32,244 bases of DNA from Prevotella sp. (GCA_016291595.1 JAEEXN010000028.1:1-32244), one strand, 5' to 3'. Positions 17,060-24,468 are shown, counted from the first letter of the stretch. Notes: generated by a model not told the origin, from the sequence alone. Made by a program: numbers and translations.

Positions 17060-18391
17060 ATGAACGAATTAAGCAATTTCGACATATTAGACTTCGGTGA
17101 GCCCGAGAAAGAGAAAAGCATCATCAAGGTCATAGGTGTAGGTGGTGGCGGTGGCAATGCCGTGAACCACATGTACCGCGAAGGCATTCACGATGTGACC
17201 TTCGTGCTCTGCAACACAGATAATCAGGCTCTTAACGACAGTCCTGTGCCTGTTCATCTGCAGCTGGGCAAGGAGGGCTTAGGAGCCGGCAACAAACCCG
17301 AGAAAGCCCGTCAGGCAGCTGAGGAAAGCATCGAGGACGTGCGCAACATGCTGAACGACGGTACCCGCATGGCTTTCATCACTGCCGGAATGGGTGGCGG
17401 AACTGGCACAGGAGCAGCCCCGGTGATTGCCCGTGAGTCAAAGAATCTCGGCATTCTGACCGTTGGTATCGTTACCATACCGTTCCGTTTCGAGGGTGAC
17501 AAGAAGATTGACCAAGCTCTCGACGGCGTTGAGGAAATGTCAAAACATGTAGACGCACTACTCGTTATCAATAACGAGCGCCTGCGCGAGATATATCCTG
17601 AGCTTACAGTGCTCGACGCTTTCGGTAAGGCCGACGACACATTGAGCGTTGCCGCCAAGTCGATTGCAGAGATTATCACTGTCCACGGACTGATTAACCT
17701 TGATTTCAACGACGTCAAGACCGTGCTCAAAGACGGTGGTGTGGCTATCATGTCTACGGGTTACGGTGAGGGAGAGTCTCGCGTAAAGAAAGCTATCGAG
17801 GATGCGCTCAACTCGCCTCTGCTCAACGACAACGATATCTTCAACTCGAAGAAAATCCTGCTCAGCATCTCGTTCTGTAACGACAAGCAGAGCAGCGGTG
17901 GCCTGATGATGGAGGAAATGAACGATGTGAACGACTTCATGGCGAAGTTCGGCAACGACTTCGAGATTAAGTGGGGACTGGCCACTGACCCCGAACTGGG
18001 CAACCAGGTGAAGGTGACGATTCTGGCAACAGGCTTCGGCATCGAGGATGTTGACGGTATGAGCAATCACTTCAACAAGCGCACAGAGGAAGAAGCCAAC
18101 CGACTGGCAGAGGAAGAAGAGAAACGAGCTGAGCGTCAGGACCGTCGTAACCGCTATTACGGCAAGGATGGTAACAACACGCAGTATAAACGGCGTCCGC
18201 ATATCTTCATCTTCCGTCCTGAAGACCTTGATAACGACGACGTTATCTCGGCTGTAGAGTCAACACCGACATACAAGCGTACGCGTCAGGTTCTCGACAA
18301 TATCCGCAGCCAGGCTTCCGGAAATGTCACCAACGATGACAACGGAAACAAGAATGACGAACCTGTTCAGGGTGTTATCAGTTTCGCATAG
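17060..18391 (+). CDS. ftsZ: Cell-division GTPase FtsZ
   Basis: A 443-residue tubulin-like GTPase that forms the cytokinetic ring. G-box 1 is [13 protein letters not shown] (26-38), the tubulin signature GGGTGTG is at 112-118, and the T7 catalytic loop NLDFNDVKT is at 213-221. The C-terminal part has a charged linker (about 330-385). A peptide resembling the conserved FtsA-binding tail, [16 protein letters not shown], sits near 395-410, and about 33 further Asn/Asp-rich residues end in VISFA. In most bacteria that peptide is at the very end. This is the last gene of the cluster, followed by a strong terminator. Confidence 0.97.
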   Translation: MNELSNFDILDFGEPEKEKSIIKVIGVGGGGGNAVNHMYREGIHDVTFVLCNTDNQALNDSPVPVHLQLGKEGLGAGNKPEKARQAAEESIEDVRNMLNDGTRMAFITAGMGGGTGTGAAPVIARESKNLGILTVGIVTIPFRFEGDKKIDQALDGVEEMSKHVDALLVINNERLREIYPELTVLDAFGKADDTLSVAAKSIAEIITVHGLINLDFNDVKTVLKDGGVAIMSTGYGEGESRVKKAIEDALNSPLLNDNDIFNSKKILLSISFCNDKQSSGGLMMEEMNDVNDFMAKFGNDFEIKWGLATDPELGNQVKVTILATGFGIEDVDGMSNHFNKRTEEEANRLAEEEEKRAERQDRRNRYYGKDGNNTQYKRRPHIFIFRPEDLDNDDVISAVESTPTYKRTRQVLDNIRSQASGNVTNDDNGNKNDEPVQGVISFA

Positions 18392-18427
18392 AGCAGGAAC
18401 CATCTGCAAACAGTGATTAAATAATTG

Positions 18428-18484
18428 CCTTCGGCCGTGTTGAATTCTCCAAACTTTCGAGAATCACGGCTGAAGGTCTTTTTT
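18428..18484 (+). terminator. Rho-independent terminator of the dcw cluster
   Basis: CCTTCGGCCGTG (18428-18439) pairs with CACGGCTGAAGG (18465-18476) over 12 positions with one G-U. An inner ATTCTC/GAGAAT pair extends it. A run of T follows (18477-18484). Confidence 0.93.
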
Positions 18485-18544
18485 ATGCAACAATTCAACC
18501 CTTTTAATGGAAGTGGGAACTGAAGCATAAGAATTCAAGGAAAA

Positions 18545-18578
18545 GCAACAATTGTTGACGTTTCACAACAATGGTTGC
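18545..18578. promoter_or_regulatory. Paired dyad motif, possible operator
   Basis: CAACAATTGTTG (18546-18557, perfect palindrome) is repeated as CAACAATGGTTG (18566-18577), 20 bp apart and about 100 bp upstream of the next start codon. A similar CAACAATTGTTA occurs at 387-398. Possible two-site operator; no known regulator is assigned. Confidence 0.35.
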
Positions 18579-18636
18579 ACTATGATAATCTTCATGAAAG
18601 AAACAAAACAGTTTTTCGTATCTCGACATTTATTCG

Positions 18637-18645
18637 CATATTTGC
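18637..18645 (+). promoter_or_regulatory. Possible -7 box for the secreted 173-residue protein
   Basis: CATATTTGC differs by one base from TAnnTTTGC and lies 28 bases before the ATG at 18673. Confidence 0.5.
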
Positions 18646-18672
18646 AAAAGAATAAGGCCATGAATTGTCCAG

Positions 18673-19194
18673 ATGAACCGACAGACTATTCTTAACATAC
18701 CCTTTTTAAAAGCCATTACTCTGTGCTTTGCAATGCTTTTGTGCATCGGCGGAATCCATGCACAAGAGCGGACAATCGTCGTGGCAGACATCGAATCGCA
18801 TGCCCCAATTCCACGCGTGCTCATCTATTTAAAGTCAGGAGAGCATATTCGCACTAATCTGGAGGGTAGTTTTATCCTGCAGACTGATAGTTTCGAGCAA
18901 ATCACACTGAAACATCCCAAATACCTAACGCGCATCGTTACGCCCGAAGAGACCCGCGAGGACACGCTTTTCTTGCTGCCCACCATGAACGCTTTGCACG
19001 AAGTGGTTATCTATGGAAAGCGCAAGGACAAAGAAACGAAGCTGAAACAATTCAGTCATCCTTACATAGAAGACGATCCATTGCTCAAACCTGCGGCACC
19101 CTCGGGCATCGACATTCTGGAGTTCTTCAACTTTGCCGAGAAGCGCAGGAAGAAACGCGGGGCAAAGGTAAAAAAGACATTGGAGAATTACTAA
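18673..19194 (+). CDS. Secreted protein with carboxypeptidase-regulatory-like (beta-sandwich) domain
   Basis: 173 residues. A signal peptide is clear: basic start, hydrophobic core FLKAITLCFAMLLCIGGIHA, then AQE, predicting cleavage after about residue 29-30. The following TIVVADIESHAPIPRVLIYLKSGEHIRTNLEGSFIL resembles the CarboxypepD_reg-like fold (GxV-D-x-x-s-x-x-P-I-x-x-A-x-V, then TNLEGSF) found at the N-terminus of TonB-dependent receptors and as stand-alone proteins in Bacteroidetes. The C-terminal third is basic (KRRKKRGAKVKK). Exact role unknown; probably periplasmic or outer-membrane associated. It is a single gene between the dcw terminator and the convergent recO, 50 bp away. Confidence 0.75.
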   Translation: MNRQTILNIPFLKAITLCFAMLLCIGGIHAQERTIVVADIESHAPIPRVLIYLKSGEHIRTNLEGSFILQTDSFEQITLKHPKYLTRIVTPEETREDTLFLLPTMNALHEVVIYGKRKDKETKLKQFSHPYIEDDPLLKPAAPSGIDILEFFNFAEKRRKKRGAKVKKTLENY

Positions 19195-19244
19195 CGTGTT
19201 CTCCTATTGAAAAGGGATTGTAGCACACGCAGTACAAGAAGCTG

Positions 19245-19970
19245 TTAGCGCCACAAGTCGCGCACAACGTCCAGCGACCGCAGCTCAGGGAAATTGGGCA
19301 CGTGCAGACGGTAGTACGTTAGCAGCACATCGACAATACGGTTTCGCTCGTCGTGATTCATTCGGAAAAGATGCATCGTCTCGTAATTCATGCGCATCAG
19401 CGTCTGAATGCGGGCCGCATCGTCGGGCGACAAATAATCAGTATGCAACGGCACTGTGGCAGAAAAGGCGGCAGCACGCATATCGAACACATTTCCCTCA
19501 TGGTAATCGTCGATATTCGGATAAAAACCAATGAAACGGCTCATACGCATCATGAACACCAGATGGAAACTGGCAAACGACGACTGGCAGCCATCGAGCC
19601 AGAGAATGCTGTTCTCTATGTAGGAAAAGAGTGCCTCGTTCCGCTGTTCTCCGCGTGTACTATAATATAAAAACTCCGCAAGAAAAAGTACGATACTCAG
19701 CTTATGCGCATCGAAAGGAATGCCCGCAAAAGGTTCGCTAATGCGCACATCGCGCAACTTGTGTAACTGGACATTGGGGCGCACGTCGCATTCGATCTCC
19801 AACAAGGTAAGCGGTTGGAAAAACTGTTTCTTCATCTTCGACTTCGACGAGCGAGGCATATTGACCACAAACGACAGACGACCCTCCTCTTCGGTGAGCA
19901 TATCAACAATCATTTTCGACTCACCGAGCTTGAAAGAATGCAGTACTATCGCTTTTGACTTCATCAACAT
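19245..19970 (-). CDS. recO: DNA repair protein RecO
   Basis: A 241-residue recombination mediator that helps RecR load RecA on SSB-coated DNA. The N-terminal OB fold begins SKAIVLHSFKLGESKMIVDMLTEEEGRLSFVV, a typical RecO start, and the C-terminal helical domain follows. The CxxC-type zinc cysteines of some RecO proteins are not seen. Start: ATG 19970 or ATG 19964, two codons apart; the longer frame to 20072 runs through a -7 box at 19976-19984 and adds 34 residues without RecO similarity, so I reject it. It is divergent from the tRNA-Glu gene. Confidence 0.9.
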   Translation of the reverse strand: MLMKSKAIVLHSFKLGESKMIVDMLTEEEGRLSFVVNMPRSSKSKMKKQFFQPLTLLEIECDVRPNVQLHKLRDVRISEPFAGIPFDAHKLSIVLFLAEFLYYSTRGEQRNEALFSYIENSILWLDGCQSSFASFHLVFMMRMSRFIGFYPNIDDYHEGNVFDMRAAAFSATVPLHTDYLSPDDAARIQTLMRMNYETMHLFRMNHDERNRIVDVLLTYYRLHVPNFPELRSLDVVRDLWR

Positions 19971-19975
19971 ACACC

Positions 19976-19984
19976 GCAAAAGTA
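19976..19984 (-). promoter_or_regulatory. -7 promoter box for recO
   Basis: Minus-strand TACTTTTGC matches TAnnTTTGC exactly. The expected transcription start falls within a few bases of the ATG at 19970, so the mRNA may be leaderless or nearly so. Confidence 0.7.
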
Positions 19985-20023
19985 CTAATTTTTCAGCATT
20001 TAGCGAAAAATATCGTGGAAAAA

Positions 20024-20055
20024 TTTGGCTGGATGAAATAATTACAGTAACTTTG
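20024..20055 (+). promoter_or_regulatory. Promoter of tRNA-Glu and rpsT
   Basis: TTTG (20024-20027), a 20-bp gap, then TAACTTTG (20048-20055) followed by C. It ends 20 bases before the tRNA. No other promoter is seen before rpsT, so tRNA and rpsT are probably cotranscribed. Confidence 0.82.
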
Positions 20056-20075
20056 CACCCGCAAAAAAGCACCTT

Positions 20076-20150
20076 GGTCCCTTCGTCTATCGGCTAGGAC
20101 GAGAGATTTTCATTCTCTAAAGAGGAGTTCGACTCTCCTAGGGACTACCA
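20076..20150 (+). tRNA. tRNA-Glu (UUC anticodon)
   Basis: 75 nt with encoded CCA at the 3' end. Acceptor GGTCCCT pairs with AGGGACT (first pair G-U). The anticodon stem AGAGA/TCTCT encloses a 7-nt loop with TTC at 20109-20111, and the T arm carries GTTCGA. No duplicated 3' end or integrase nearby suggests an integration site. Confidence 0.96.
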
Positions 20151-20160
20151 AAACATGAAT

Positions 20161-20248
20161 CCGCCATCTGCGCAGCGATGCGCTACCAGTCACAAACTGG
20201 GAAAGGGTGACGGAGAACTTTTTTAAAGAGTTCGCCCGGGCAGTTCTC
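20161..20248 (+). ncRNA. Structured leader of rpsT (three-way junction plus hairpin)
   Basis: Between tRNA-Glu and rpsT, 20161-20168 pairs with 20206-20213 (7 of 8 positions). This closes two small hairpins: GCGC 20170-20173 with 20180-20183, and CCAGT 20186-20190 with ACTGG 20196-20200. Next, GAGAACT (20213-20219) pairs perfectly with AGTTCTC (20242-20248); the same GAACT can instead pair with AGTTC at 20229-20233. This could be an S20 autoregulatory leader or a tRNA-processing element. Found by eye, not by folding software. Confidence 0.5.
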
Positions 20249-20306
20249 AAGCGCAAGACCCACAGGCTTCATTATTAACAACAATTTTAAAACATTAAGT
20301 AACAAA

Positions 20307-20561
20307 ATGGCAAACCACAAATCATCCCTGAAGAGAATCCGTCAGGACAAGAAAAAGCAGTTGCATAACAAGTATTATGCAAAAACCATGCGCAACGCCG
20401 TTCGCAAGCTGCGCGCTATGACCAACAAGGAAGAGGCTGTTAAGCTTTATCCCGCTGTTCAGAAAATGCTCGACAAACTGGCAAAGACGAACATCATTCA
20501 CAAGAACAAGGCTGCAAACCTGAAGTCAAGTCTGGCTAAGCACATCAACAAGCTGAGTTAA
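20307..20561 (+). CDS. rpsT: 30S ribosomal protein S20
   Basis: 84 residues, Lys/Arg-rich and mainly helical, binding 16S rRNA in the small subunit body. The start [26 protein letters not shown], the central [14 protein letters not shown] and the ending [19 protein letters not shown] match bacterial S20. No Shine-Dalgarno sequence; the leader immediately upstream is A/T-rich (AAGTAACAAA). A palindromic terminator follows. In other bacteria S20 represses its own translation, which makes the structured leader of interest. Confidence 0.97.
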   Translation: MANHKSSLKRIRQDKKKQLHNKYYAKTMRNAVRKLRAMTNKEEAVKLYPAVQKMLDKLAKTNIIHKNKAANLKSSLAKHINKLS

Positions 20562-20587
20562 TTGTAATTCGCTTGCAACCATACACG

Positions 20588-20618
20588 AGGCTATAACCTT
20601 AAGGTTATAGCCTTTTTT
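20588..20618 (+). terminator. Terminator after rpsT
   Basis: A perfect 26-bp palindrome (20588-20613, centre CTTAAG) without a separate loop, followed by T's to 20618. Confidence 0.92.
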
Positions 20619-20662
20619 GGTATTTTTAGCATATTATCCGCAGTTTTCTCGCATTTATTTAG

Positions 20663-20670
20663 TATCTTTG
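20663..20670 (+). promoter_or_regulatory. -7 promoter box for gyrB
   Basis: TATCTTTG followed by C matches TAnnTTTGC, 26 bases before the ATG at 20696. Upstream at the -33 distance is only a T-rich run. Confidence 0.75.
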
Positions 20671-20695
20671 CACACTAATAATATGTTAATAGAAA

Positions 20696-22666
20696 ATGGC
20701 AGAAAATCAAAACAACCAAAGCAATTACTCAGCAAGTAATATTCAGGTTCTTGAAGGACTTGAGGCAGTTCGCAAACGCCCGGCAATGTACATTGGTGAC
20801 ATTAGCGAGAAGGGACTGCACCATTTGGTTAACGAAACAGTAGACAACTCTATCGACGAGGCCATGGCCGGTTTCTGCACACATATTGAGGTGACCATCA
20901 ATGAGGACAACTCTATCACAGTGCAGGACAACGGTCGCGGTATCCCCGTCGACGAACATAAGAAACTTCATAAATCAGCCCTTGAAGTGGTCATGACCGT
21001 CCTTCATGCCGGCGGAAAGTTCGACAAAGGCTCTTACAAAGTCAGTGGCGGACTGCACGGTGTGGGTGTGAGTTGCGTCAATGCACTCTCTTCGCACATG
21101 CTCTCACAAGTCTATCGTGACGGCAAGATTTATCAGCAGGAGTATGCTCAGGGCAAGCCCCTCTACCCCGTTAAGATTGTGGGTGAGACCGCACTACAAG
21201 GCACTCGCCAGCAATTCTGGCCCGACCCGACGGTGTTCACCACTACAACTTATCAGTGGGACATCATCGCAAGGCGCATGCGCGAGCTGGCATTCCTCAA
21301 TGCCGGTATCACCATCACGCTCACCGACCTGCGTCCCGATGAAGAAGGAAGAACCCGTCAGGAGGTTTTCCATGCCAAGGAGGGATTGAAGGAGTTCGTT
21401 CGTTACGTAGACCGTCACCGCACGCATCTCTTCGACGATGTGATTTACCTGAAGACCGAGAAGCAGGGAATCCCCATCGAGGTAGCCGTGATGTACAATA
21501 CCGACTATTCGGAGAACATTCATTCTTACGTGAATAATATCAATACCATCGAGGGTGGTACCCACTTGACCGGTTTCCGCATGGCGCTGACACGCACATT
21601 GAAGAACTATGCCGATCAGGATCCCGCTATCTCGAAGCAGATTGAGAAGGCAAAGATCGAGATTGCGGGCGAGGATTTCCGCGAGGGACTGACCGCCGTT
21701 ATCTCTATCAAAGTGGCAGAGCCGCAGTTCGAGGGACAGACCAAGACCAAACTGGGTAACTCTGAGGTAGCAGGTGCCGTGCAGCAGGCTGTAGGCGAGG
21801 CTCTGGCCAACTATTTGGAGGAGCATCCGAAGGAAGCAAAGCTTATTTGCGACAAGGTGGTGCTGGCCGCTACTGCCCGTATTGCTGCCCGTAAGGCTCG
21901 TGAGAGCGTACAACGCAAGAACCCGATGAGCGGTGGTGGACTGCCCGGAAAGCTTGCCGACTGCTCGAACAAAGACCCGAAAGAGTGTGAGATCTTCCTT
22001 GTTGAGGGTGACTCTGCCGGTGGTTCAGCCAAGCAGGGCCGCGACCGCCACTTCCAGGCCATCCTGCCGTTACGCGGAAAGATTCTGAACGTCGAGAAAG
22101 TTCAGTGGCACCGTGTGTTCGAGGCAGAGTCTGTGATGAACATCATCCAGTCTATCGGTGTCCGCTTCGGTGTTGACGGAGAAGGCGACAAAGAGGCAAA
22201 TATCGACAAACTGCGCTACGACAAGATTATCATCATGACCGATGCCGACGTCGATGGTTCTCACATCGACACGCTGATTATGACACTTTTCTACCGTTTC
22301 ATGCCGCGCGTGATTCAAGAAGGTCATCTTTACATTGCCACTCCTCCTCTCTACAAGTGCACTTACAAGAAAGTGAGCGAGTATTGCTACACGGAGCAGC
22401 AGCGTCAGGCATTCATCGACAAGTATGTTGCGGGCGACGAGAATAGCAGCGCCCTGCACACACAGCGCTACAAAGGTTTGGGTGAGATGAATCCCGAGCA
22501 GCTTTGGGAGACAACCATGGACCCGTCCAACCGTCTGCTGAAACAGGTTACCATTGAGAATGCCGCCGAGGCCGACGAGATCTTCTCGATGCTGATGGGC
22601 GATGACGTAGAGCCGCGCCGCGAATTCATCGAGCAGAACGCCACTTATGCTAACATCGACGCATAA
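20696..22666 (+). CDS. gyrB: DNA gyrase subunit B
   Basis: A 656-residue type IIA topoisomerase subunit that hydrolyses ATP and, with GyrA, introduces negative supercoils. Order of parts: GHKL ATPase (KRPAMYIGD, ETVDNSIDEA, DNGRGIPV, GGLHGVGVSCVNALS in the first 150 residues), transducer domain (about 220-390), then the TOPRIM domain with EGDSAGG (about 437-443) and TDADVDGSH (about 515-523), and the short GyrB C-terminal domain (RYKGLGEMNPEQLWETTMDP). It lacks the approximately 170-residue insert of E. coli GyrB, as usual outside the proteobacteria. ParE is the alternative, but the QRKNPMSGGGLPGKLADCS segment favours GyrB. Confidence 0.95.
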   Translation: MAENQNNQSNYSASNIQVLEGLEAVRKRPAMYIGDISEKGLHHLVNETVDNSIDEAMAGFCTHIEVTINEDNSITVQDNGRGIPVDEHKKLHKSALEVVMTVLHAGGKFDKGSYKVSGGLHGVGVSCVNALSSHMLSQVYRDGKIYQQEYAQGKPLYPVKIVGETALQGTRQQFWPDPTVFTTTTYQWDIIARRMRELAFLNAGITITLTDLRPDEEGRTRQEVFHAKEGLKEFVRYVDRHRTHLFDDVIYLKTEKQGIPIEVAVMYNTDYSENIHSYVNNINTIEGGTHLTGFRMALTRTLKNYADQDPAISKQIEKAKIEIAGEDFREGLTAVISIKVAEPQFEGQTKTKLGNSEVAGAVQQAVGEALANYLEEHPKEAKLICDKVVLAATARIAARKARESVQRKNPMSGGGLPGKLADCSNKDPKECEIFLVEGDSAGGSAKQGRDRHFQAILPLRGKILNVEKVQWHRVFEAESVMNIIQSIGVRFGVDGEGDKEANIDKLRYDKIIIMTDADVDGSHIDTLIMTLFYRFMPRVIQEGHLYIATPPLYKCTYKKVSEYCYTEQQRQAFIDKYVAGDENSSALHTQRYKGLGEMNPEQLWETTMDPSNRLLKQVTIENAAEADEIFSMLMGDDVEPRREFIEQNATYANIDA

Positions 22667-22702
22667 ACGCATTTAGCAAAACGCATAAACATATTCTATA
22701 AG

Positions 22703-22732
22703 AGGAGGACATATCCGCGGATATGTCCTCCT
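22703..22732. terminator. Perfect 30-bp palindrome after gyrB, probable bidirectional terminator
   Basis: 22703-22732 reads the same on both strands (centre CCGCGG), 37 bp past the gyrB stop and 58 bp from the convergent protease stop. The T-run is weak on both sides, so termination strength is uncertain. Confidence 0.7.
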
Positions 22733-22737
22733 TAATT

Positions 22738-22790
22738 TATGTCTGACAGTACTTATTTTATGCCTGACAGTACTTAATGCTGGATGGTGT
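22738..22790. repeat. 21-bp tandem repeat (2 units plus a decayed third)
   Basis: TATG(T/C)CTGACAGTACTTA begins at 22738 and 22759, 21 bp apart; a degenerate third copy with ATGCTGGATGG follows. The second unit has the ATGCCT core found in the arrays at 116-350. It lies between the convergent gyrB and protease genes. Confidence 0.85.
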
Positions 22791-24080
22791 TTAACGACAA
22801 GGAATGACGCTCAGTCCTGCCGGATAGCGCAAACGGAAGGTTACCCGCTCACAACGAGTGAAGAAATCCATGCCCAGCCGGCTGTCATAATCGGTGCCTT
22901 CAAGGATGGATAATTGCGGGAGCGAGACCACCGTACTGCCCACCGCCACATCGAACTGCGGATAAAGATACTCCTTTCCACTGACACTTCCACCCCACCC
23001 GACAAAGACGACTTCACGACTGGGATAGTTACGGGTGATATAGTCGGGCTGAATGGCAAAGGAACGGATGCCGACAGCACTATGCGTGGCACCCATATCG
23101 GGAATCAGCGAGAGCCGGTTTTCGTGATGTCTCACCTCCACCTGCAGTCCGTTCTCGGCAAAACCACAACTCATATTGGCCTCATCGAGCGGTATGTCTG
23201 TGGCAGAACGTAGTGTCTTCGATCGGAAATCCATCTGCACACAGCCCAATAGCTCCAATAATGGAAGACCGAGGATAGCATTCAGATGTGCCGTTTCGGC
23301 ATGACTCCCCACTTCATGGTTATTGTCCATCACACAGAACAGCACATTTCTCATCTCCAAATTGCCCATTCGCAGCAGTTTAGCCACCGCCATACGCCCC
23401 CGGTTCTCGCCCATTCCATCGAGAAAAACCTCTGCATCAAGCATGTCCACCCCCAACCGTTCGGCCATACCCTGGCTGAGAATGTTCAGCGTAGCACCCG
23501 TATCGAGCATCATGTCCACAGCAATCCCATTCACTGTGGCGGGAATACGAACGGCCACCGAACGGGCATTCTGCGGCCCGACAGAGTCTATCCTGAAAGG
23601 AACAACAGACTCACGGGTATTCATCCGGACCTTCCGATAGGGCCTGCACGTACGGAAGAGTTGCCCATAACGTTCAAAAATAGGCCGCATGGCAAACGAA
23701 CCATGCTCCTCCACATAGCGCGAAAGAGTCTTCGCTGCCTTTCGGTCACGACCAGAACGGTGTTGCTGCAATGCCATTCCAAAGGTCAGCTGCGCCACCA
23801 TAGCCTCATCCCATGAGCCTTGATACCGTCTCAGGGCACGTTTCATGAGTTTTGCTCCTTGCTTGGCATCACCCAGGCAGCCACGAACGAAAGCCTCACC
23901 CATAGCCCGTACACCCTCACTGAGCGAGTCTACTCGCACAGTAAGCAGCCTGTTCAGCGCCAGTCCGTCGCCCTCACGCATCAGCATCAGCGCCCTGTCA
24001 TCAGCTGTTTGTGCACTGACAGCCACTGAACAGAGCAACCAGACTGCTACAACCCATTTCCAACGTAAGCCTTTGCCCAT
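22791..24080 (-). CDS. Secreted aspartic-protease-like protein with two retropepsin-type lobes
   Basis: 429 residues. A signal peptide is visible (GKGLRWKWVVAVWLLCSVAVSAQ, cleavage near residue 23). Residues about 25-150 are helical with a TPR-like look. Two aspartyl-protease-like lobes follow: lobe 1 has MMLDTGATLNILS (Asp193) and closes with AILGLPLLELLG; lobe 2 has LIPDMGATHSAVG (Asp328) and closes with SRLGMDFFTRCERV. The D-T/M-G-A-T arrangement followed by a G-hydrophobic-D/P-F/L segment is the retropepsin-like pattern. One chain may therefore fold as a pepsin-like pseudo-dimer. Probably periplasmic. I use ATG 24080; a longer GTG start at 24101 falls at the predicted transcription start. 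Confidence 0.8.
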   Translation of the reverse strand: MGKGLRWKWVVAVWLLCSVAVSAQTADDRALMLMREGDGLALNRLLTVRVDSLSEGVRAMGEAFVRGCLGDAKQGAKLMKRALRRYQGSWDEAMVAQLTFGMALQQHRSGRDRKAAKTLSRYVEEHGSFAMRPIFERYGQLFRTCRPYRKVRMNTRESVVPFRIDSVGPQNARSVAVRIPATVNGIAVDMMLDTGATLNILSQGMAERLGVDMLDAEVFLDGMGENRGRMAVAKLLRMGNLEMRNVLFCVMDNNHEVGSHAETAHLNAILGLPLLELLGCVQMDFRSKTLRSATDIPLDEANMSCGFAENGLQVEVRHHENRLSLIPDMGATHSAVGIRSFAIQPDYITRNYPSREVVFVGWGGSVSGKEYLYPQFDVAVGSTVVSLPQLSILEGTDYDSRLGMDFFTRCERVTFRLRYPAGLSVIPCR

Positions 24081-24104
24081 AGCTTTCTTTCTTCTATTCA
24101 CTCA

Positions 24105-24112
24105 CAAATATA
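24105..24112 (-). promoter_or_regulatory. -7 promoter box for the aspartic-protease-like gene
   Basis: Minus-strand TATATTTG matches TAnnTTTG, 24 bases upstream of ATG 24080. Confidence 0.7.
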
Positions 24113-24208
24113 CGGCATTTCCCGCAAACTGCAAAACATTCTGCCCACAGATTGAAAAACCATAGGACATGACTGATGACTCAACTGAGTCTTGTTAGGA
24201 ACTGTCAG

Positions 24209-24358
24209 AAGCCTTTAGAGAATCTTGTAAGGCATCTTGATGGAACTCTCAGGCATCTTCATAAAGGCTAACAAGCACTTTTGAAGGTGCAATCAGGCAT
24301 TTCTTAAGGTACAGGAAGCGCCTTCCGAAGGTACAAACAGGCATCACTTAGAGACTAT
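24209..24358. repeat. 21-22-bp periodic array with GGCAT core (degenerate)
   Basis: GGCAT occurs at 24231, 24252, 24296 and 24340, and weaker matches (AGCCT, AGCAC, AGCGC) lie near 24210, 24274 and 24318, so seven positions keep a 21-22-bp step. On the minus strand the core reads ATGCCT. The non-coding region 24102-24656 is occupied by this array, the next one and a terminator; nothing else was found. Confidence 0.75.
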
Positions 24359-24468
24359 CACTCCAGTGATAGCTTTCTCTCACTCCAGTGATAGGACTCT
24401 CTCACTCCAGTGATAGGATCCTTTCACTCCAGTGATAGACTCGTTTCACTTCAGGGATTTCAGATAAT
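24355..24468. repeat. 22-bp tandem array of a palindromic unit (5 copies)
   Basis: CACTCCAGTGATAG starts at 24359, 24381, 24403 and 24425, exactly 22 bp apart, with a decayed fifth copy at 24447 (CACTTCAGGGAT). Each unit contains the dyad TCACT-CC-AGTGA; in the first the arms extend to CTATCACT/AGTGATAG. It continues the same phase as the preceding GGCAT array. It looks like a row of protein-binding sites on one helical face, which is inference. Confidence 0.95.

Noticed and set aside
16969..17187. Minus-strand open frame encoding Ser-Arg-rich repeats over the TCTAGA array
   Set aside because: The palindromic 9-bp repeat is open on both strands by arithmetic; the rest of the frame lies antisense to ftsZ with no start signal.
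19971..20072. Longer N-terminus for recO
   Set aside because: It spans the recO -7 box and the divergent tRNA promoter region, and RecO proteins normally start at the KAIVLH segment.
20076..20150. tRNA-Glu as a mobile-element attachment site
   Set aside because: I saw no integrase gene and no second copy of the tRNA 3' end; the flanking genes look like ordinary chromosomal genes.
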